Shown here: positions 7,085-8,469 of the stretch, one piece after another
How the letters are laid out: each line of letters opens with the position of its first letter
How positions within the stretch are numbered: the stretch's first letter is position 1
Source of the DNA: Phycisphaerales bacterium
GTDB taxonomy: Bacteria; Planctomycetota; Phycisphaerae; SM23-33
Length of the DNA: 8,469 bases
Direction: 5' to 3'
Assembly (NCBI GenBank): GCA_003153915.1
Contig: PMBX01000110.1
Location: 1-8,469 of the forward strand
Program-made: the position numbers and the translations under genes
The notes under the pieces: generated by a model
What the model was told of the DNA's origin: nothing
What the model saw: the letters and a program-made list of their open reading frames with translations, nothing else
Database searches by the model: none

Positions 7085-8032
7085 TCATCCTTGGAGGACA
7101 CATTCCTCGCGCCGGCGGAAATAGCGGACCGTCCGATTGACGAGCCTGTCCAGCGCCTGCGGGTCGGGCCGGCCATGCATCGCCGGATACGGATCGCCGC
7201 CCGGTCCCAGCGGCTCGGGCGTCACATAGCAGCCGGGGCGGTTGTACCCGACGACGTAGAGGGCCATGATGAGCGTGTCGAGGTCCAACGAGCCGTCGCC
7301 CAAGGCGCAGCGGTTGCTGTCGGCGATATGCAGGTTGGTGAGCGATTCTCCGGCCTGGAGGATCGCCGTTGCTATGTGGCTCTCTTCGCTCTGCATGTGG
7401 TAGACGTCCCCGTTGATGTGCCGGACGCCAGGGTGACTGACCGCCGCGATATACCGCTGGGCGTCGGCGACGGTATGGCAGAAGCTCACCTCCGCCGAGC
7501 GGATCGGTTCGATGGCGGCCTTGATCCCGCGCTGGACGAAGAGGTCCGCGGCGATTCGCAGCGTCTGGACGGAGCGGTCGAACTCGCAATCGTCATACCG
7601 CAGGGGCCGGCCCACCGCGCCAGGAACGACCAGAACGTACTCTCCGCCGACGGCGGCGGCGAATTCGATCGTCCTTCGAAGGTAATCCACCGCCCGCTGG
7701 CGGACGACTCCGCTGTTGGAGGACAGGTCGTTGTCGGCGGAAAACATCCCGCATATTCCGGCGGCCTGGATGTTGTGATCGCCCAGAATCTTCCGCGTTT
7801 CGGCGGGCTTGTATCCCAGGTCCGGGCCGTAATGGTTTCCGTGCAGTTCGACGAAGGCCAGCCCAGCCCCGGCCAACCTGCGGGCGGACTCGGCCAGCGG
7901 CTCCATGCCGAATCCCCAATTACTCCAGGAAAGGCTCAACCGGGTCGCCAGGCGCTGCGGGGATTTCTTCCGGAGATCCTCAAACGCCAGGCGGACCGCC
8001 TGGTCTTTCAGTTCATAGTCCTGCTTTTCCAC
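7085..8032 (-). CDS. D-tagatose/D-psicose 3-epimerase-type sugar epimerase
   Basis: A 315-residue TIM-barrel protein of the xylose isomerase-like sugar phosphate isomerase/epimerase superfamily. The start is GTG at 8032, supported by GAGGT eight nt upstream. Residues line up with the metal and substrate sites of ketose 3-epimerases: Glu175 (IEPI), Asp209 (GDVYH), His235 (LHIADSNR) and Glu273 (PEP) as metal ligands and catalytic acids, with Glu181, His212 and Arg241 matching the substrate residues. Spacings 175-181, 209-212, 209-235 and 235-241 equal those of the Agrobacterium D-psicose 3-epimerase (150-156, 183-186, 183-209, 209-215). It would therefore be a metal-dependent C3 epimerase of a keto sugar. 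The N-terminus is about 30 residues longer than usual, with no signal peptide. No sugar transporter or kinase is nearby, so the substrate cannot be named. Related folds (inosose dehydratase, hydroxypyruvate isomerase) are less likely. Confidence 0.83.
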   Translation of the reverse strand: MEKQDYELKDQAVRLAFEDLRKKSPQRLATRLSLSWSNWGFGMEPLAESARRLAGAGLAFVELHGNHYGPDLGYKPAETRKILGDHNIQAAGICGMFSADNDLSSNSGVVRQRAVDYLRRTIEFAAAVGGEYVLVVPGAVGRPLRYDDCEFDRSVQTLRIAADLFVQRGIKAAIEPIRSAEVSFCHTVADAQRYIAAVSHPGVRHINGDVYHMQSEESHIATAILQAGESLTNLHIADSNRCALGDGSLDLDTLIMALYVVGYNRPGCYVTPEPLGPGGDPYPAMHGRPDPQALDRLVNRTVRYFRRREECVLQG

Positions 8033-8073
8033 GGCAGTTCACCTCAAGCCTCTCCGCGTCCCAGCCGGGTAAG

Positions 8074-8091
8074 GCGGGGCCACCGCCCCGC
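8074..8091. repeat. GC-rich hairpin upstream of the epimerase gene
   Basis: GCGGGG (8074-8079) pairs with CCCCGC (8086-8091) around a 6-nt loop, in the 73-bp gap between the small membrane protein stop and the epimerase start. It could end transcription of the upstream gene or shape the epimerase leader. No T run follows on the minus strand, so I do not call it a terminator. Confidence 0.4.
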
Positions 8092-8105
8092 GAAACGTTT
8101 AACAA

Positions 8106-8465
8106 TTAATCAATCACATGGGGCAGTATCCCCACCCTACCGAACTGATTCAGTCGTCGCGACAATCTCCACATTAACCATCCCTCCCACACGTAGTAAG
8201 CTATTTGGACCGAGAACCCTAGGAAAGTTCTGACTGATGATTGCGTTTGCGCCCAGGCTGGGGCTGTTGCTGATGGCGATTGAATGCTACCGTAATGAGT
8301 CCGGCCCTCGCACGTGAGAAGCAGAAGGCCAAGAACGAACATCACGCCGAACAACCAGAGGAGCACCGCAAAGTTCTTGCGAAGTGTCGTGTCAGCGAGC
8401 CTATGGGACAGTGTCTTGAGATACCAGTATAGAAGCAGCCAAGACCCGCATACTCCGACGTTCAT
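8106..8465 (-). CDS. Small membrane protein of unknown function, possibly truncated by the window
   Basis: I do not recognise this protein. From the ATG at 8465 it is 119 residues, but that ATG lies four bases from the window edge with no stop before it, so the true start may be outside. It shows a partial hydrophobic stretch at the very start (about 4-15, perhaps the end of a helix), a clear membrane segment at about 31-52 (AVLLWLFGVMFVLGLLLL), a polar Ser/Thr/Ala-rich loop (about 53-78), a third hydrophobic segment (about 79-99, with several Trp and Tyr), and a short basic tail. Base composition is near 50% GC by eye, lower than the neighbouring genes. It stops 73 bp before the epimerase start. 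The hydrophobic pattern and open length favour a real gene. Confidence 0.55.
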   Translation of the reverse strand: MNVGVCGSWLLLYWYLKTLSHRLADTTLRKNFAVLLWLFGVMFVLGLLLLTCEGRTHYGSIQSPSATAPAWAQTQSSVRTFLGFSVQIAYYVWEGWLMWRLSRRLNQFGRVGILPHVID

Positions 8466-8469
8466 CGGA

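Noticed and set aside
6983..8233. Plus-strand open frame (416 codons) opposite the epimerase
   Set aside because: It runs antisense through the epimerase and into the next gene, with no family features.
1..8469. CRISPR arrays, tRNA or rRNA genes, insertion sequences, toxin-antitoxin or phage genes
   Set aside because: I looked for regular spaced repeats, cloverleaf-like arms, terminal repeats with transposase frames and related motifs on both strands and saw none.

Overview
The window looks like an ordinary, GC-rich bacterial chromosome segment. It probably comes from a Gram-negative or diderm organism, because it carries a LolCD/MacB-type exporter. My best guess is the Planctomycetota (Phycisphaerae-like). 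That rests on the combination of a single long LolC-like permease, a YlbF-family protein outside the Firmicutes, and uneven use of Shine-Dalgarno sites. It is an inference, not something the sequence proves. Both ends (about 1-240 and 8100-8469) are visibly less GC-rich than the middle.

Layout. Positions 1-299 hold no gene I can support, but a good sigma70-like promoter (35-63, minus strand) points off the left edge toward a possible start codon at 8-6. Positions 300-6402 are a compact minus-strand run, read right to left: RNase R (rnr), lysyl-tRNA synthetase (lysS), a LolC/E-like permease and a LolD-like ATPase. The gaps are 58 bp and 47 bp, and the last two genes overlap by 8 bp, so this looks like one transcription unit. 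The 181-bp gap at 6403-6583 separates rnr from a divergent plus-strand YlbF/YmcA-family gene (6584-6931) that has its own recognisable promoter. A convergent gap (6932-7084) contains a 10-bp perfect inverted repeat. Next come a minus-strand D-tagatose/D-psicose 3-epimerase-type enzyme (7085-8032) and a minus-strand small membrane protein (8106-8465, possibly cut by the window edge).

How they may work together. RNase R degrades structured RNA, LysS charges tRNA-Lys, and the two ABC genes form one exporter that probably acts on lipoproteins or other envelope substrates. The YlbF-family neighbour is interesting because relatives in Bacillus control RNA maturation through RNase Y; here the gene lies head to head with an exoribonuclease gene. 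The epimerase has a full set of metal and substrate residues, but its substrate is not known.

I did not find a clearly new multi-gene system. The points most worth a second look are the helical insertion in the permease, mutually exclusive hairpins in the lysS-permease junction, the ylbF/rnr divergent pair, and the hairpin repeat in the convergent gap.
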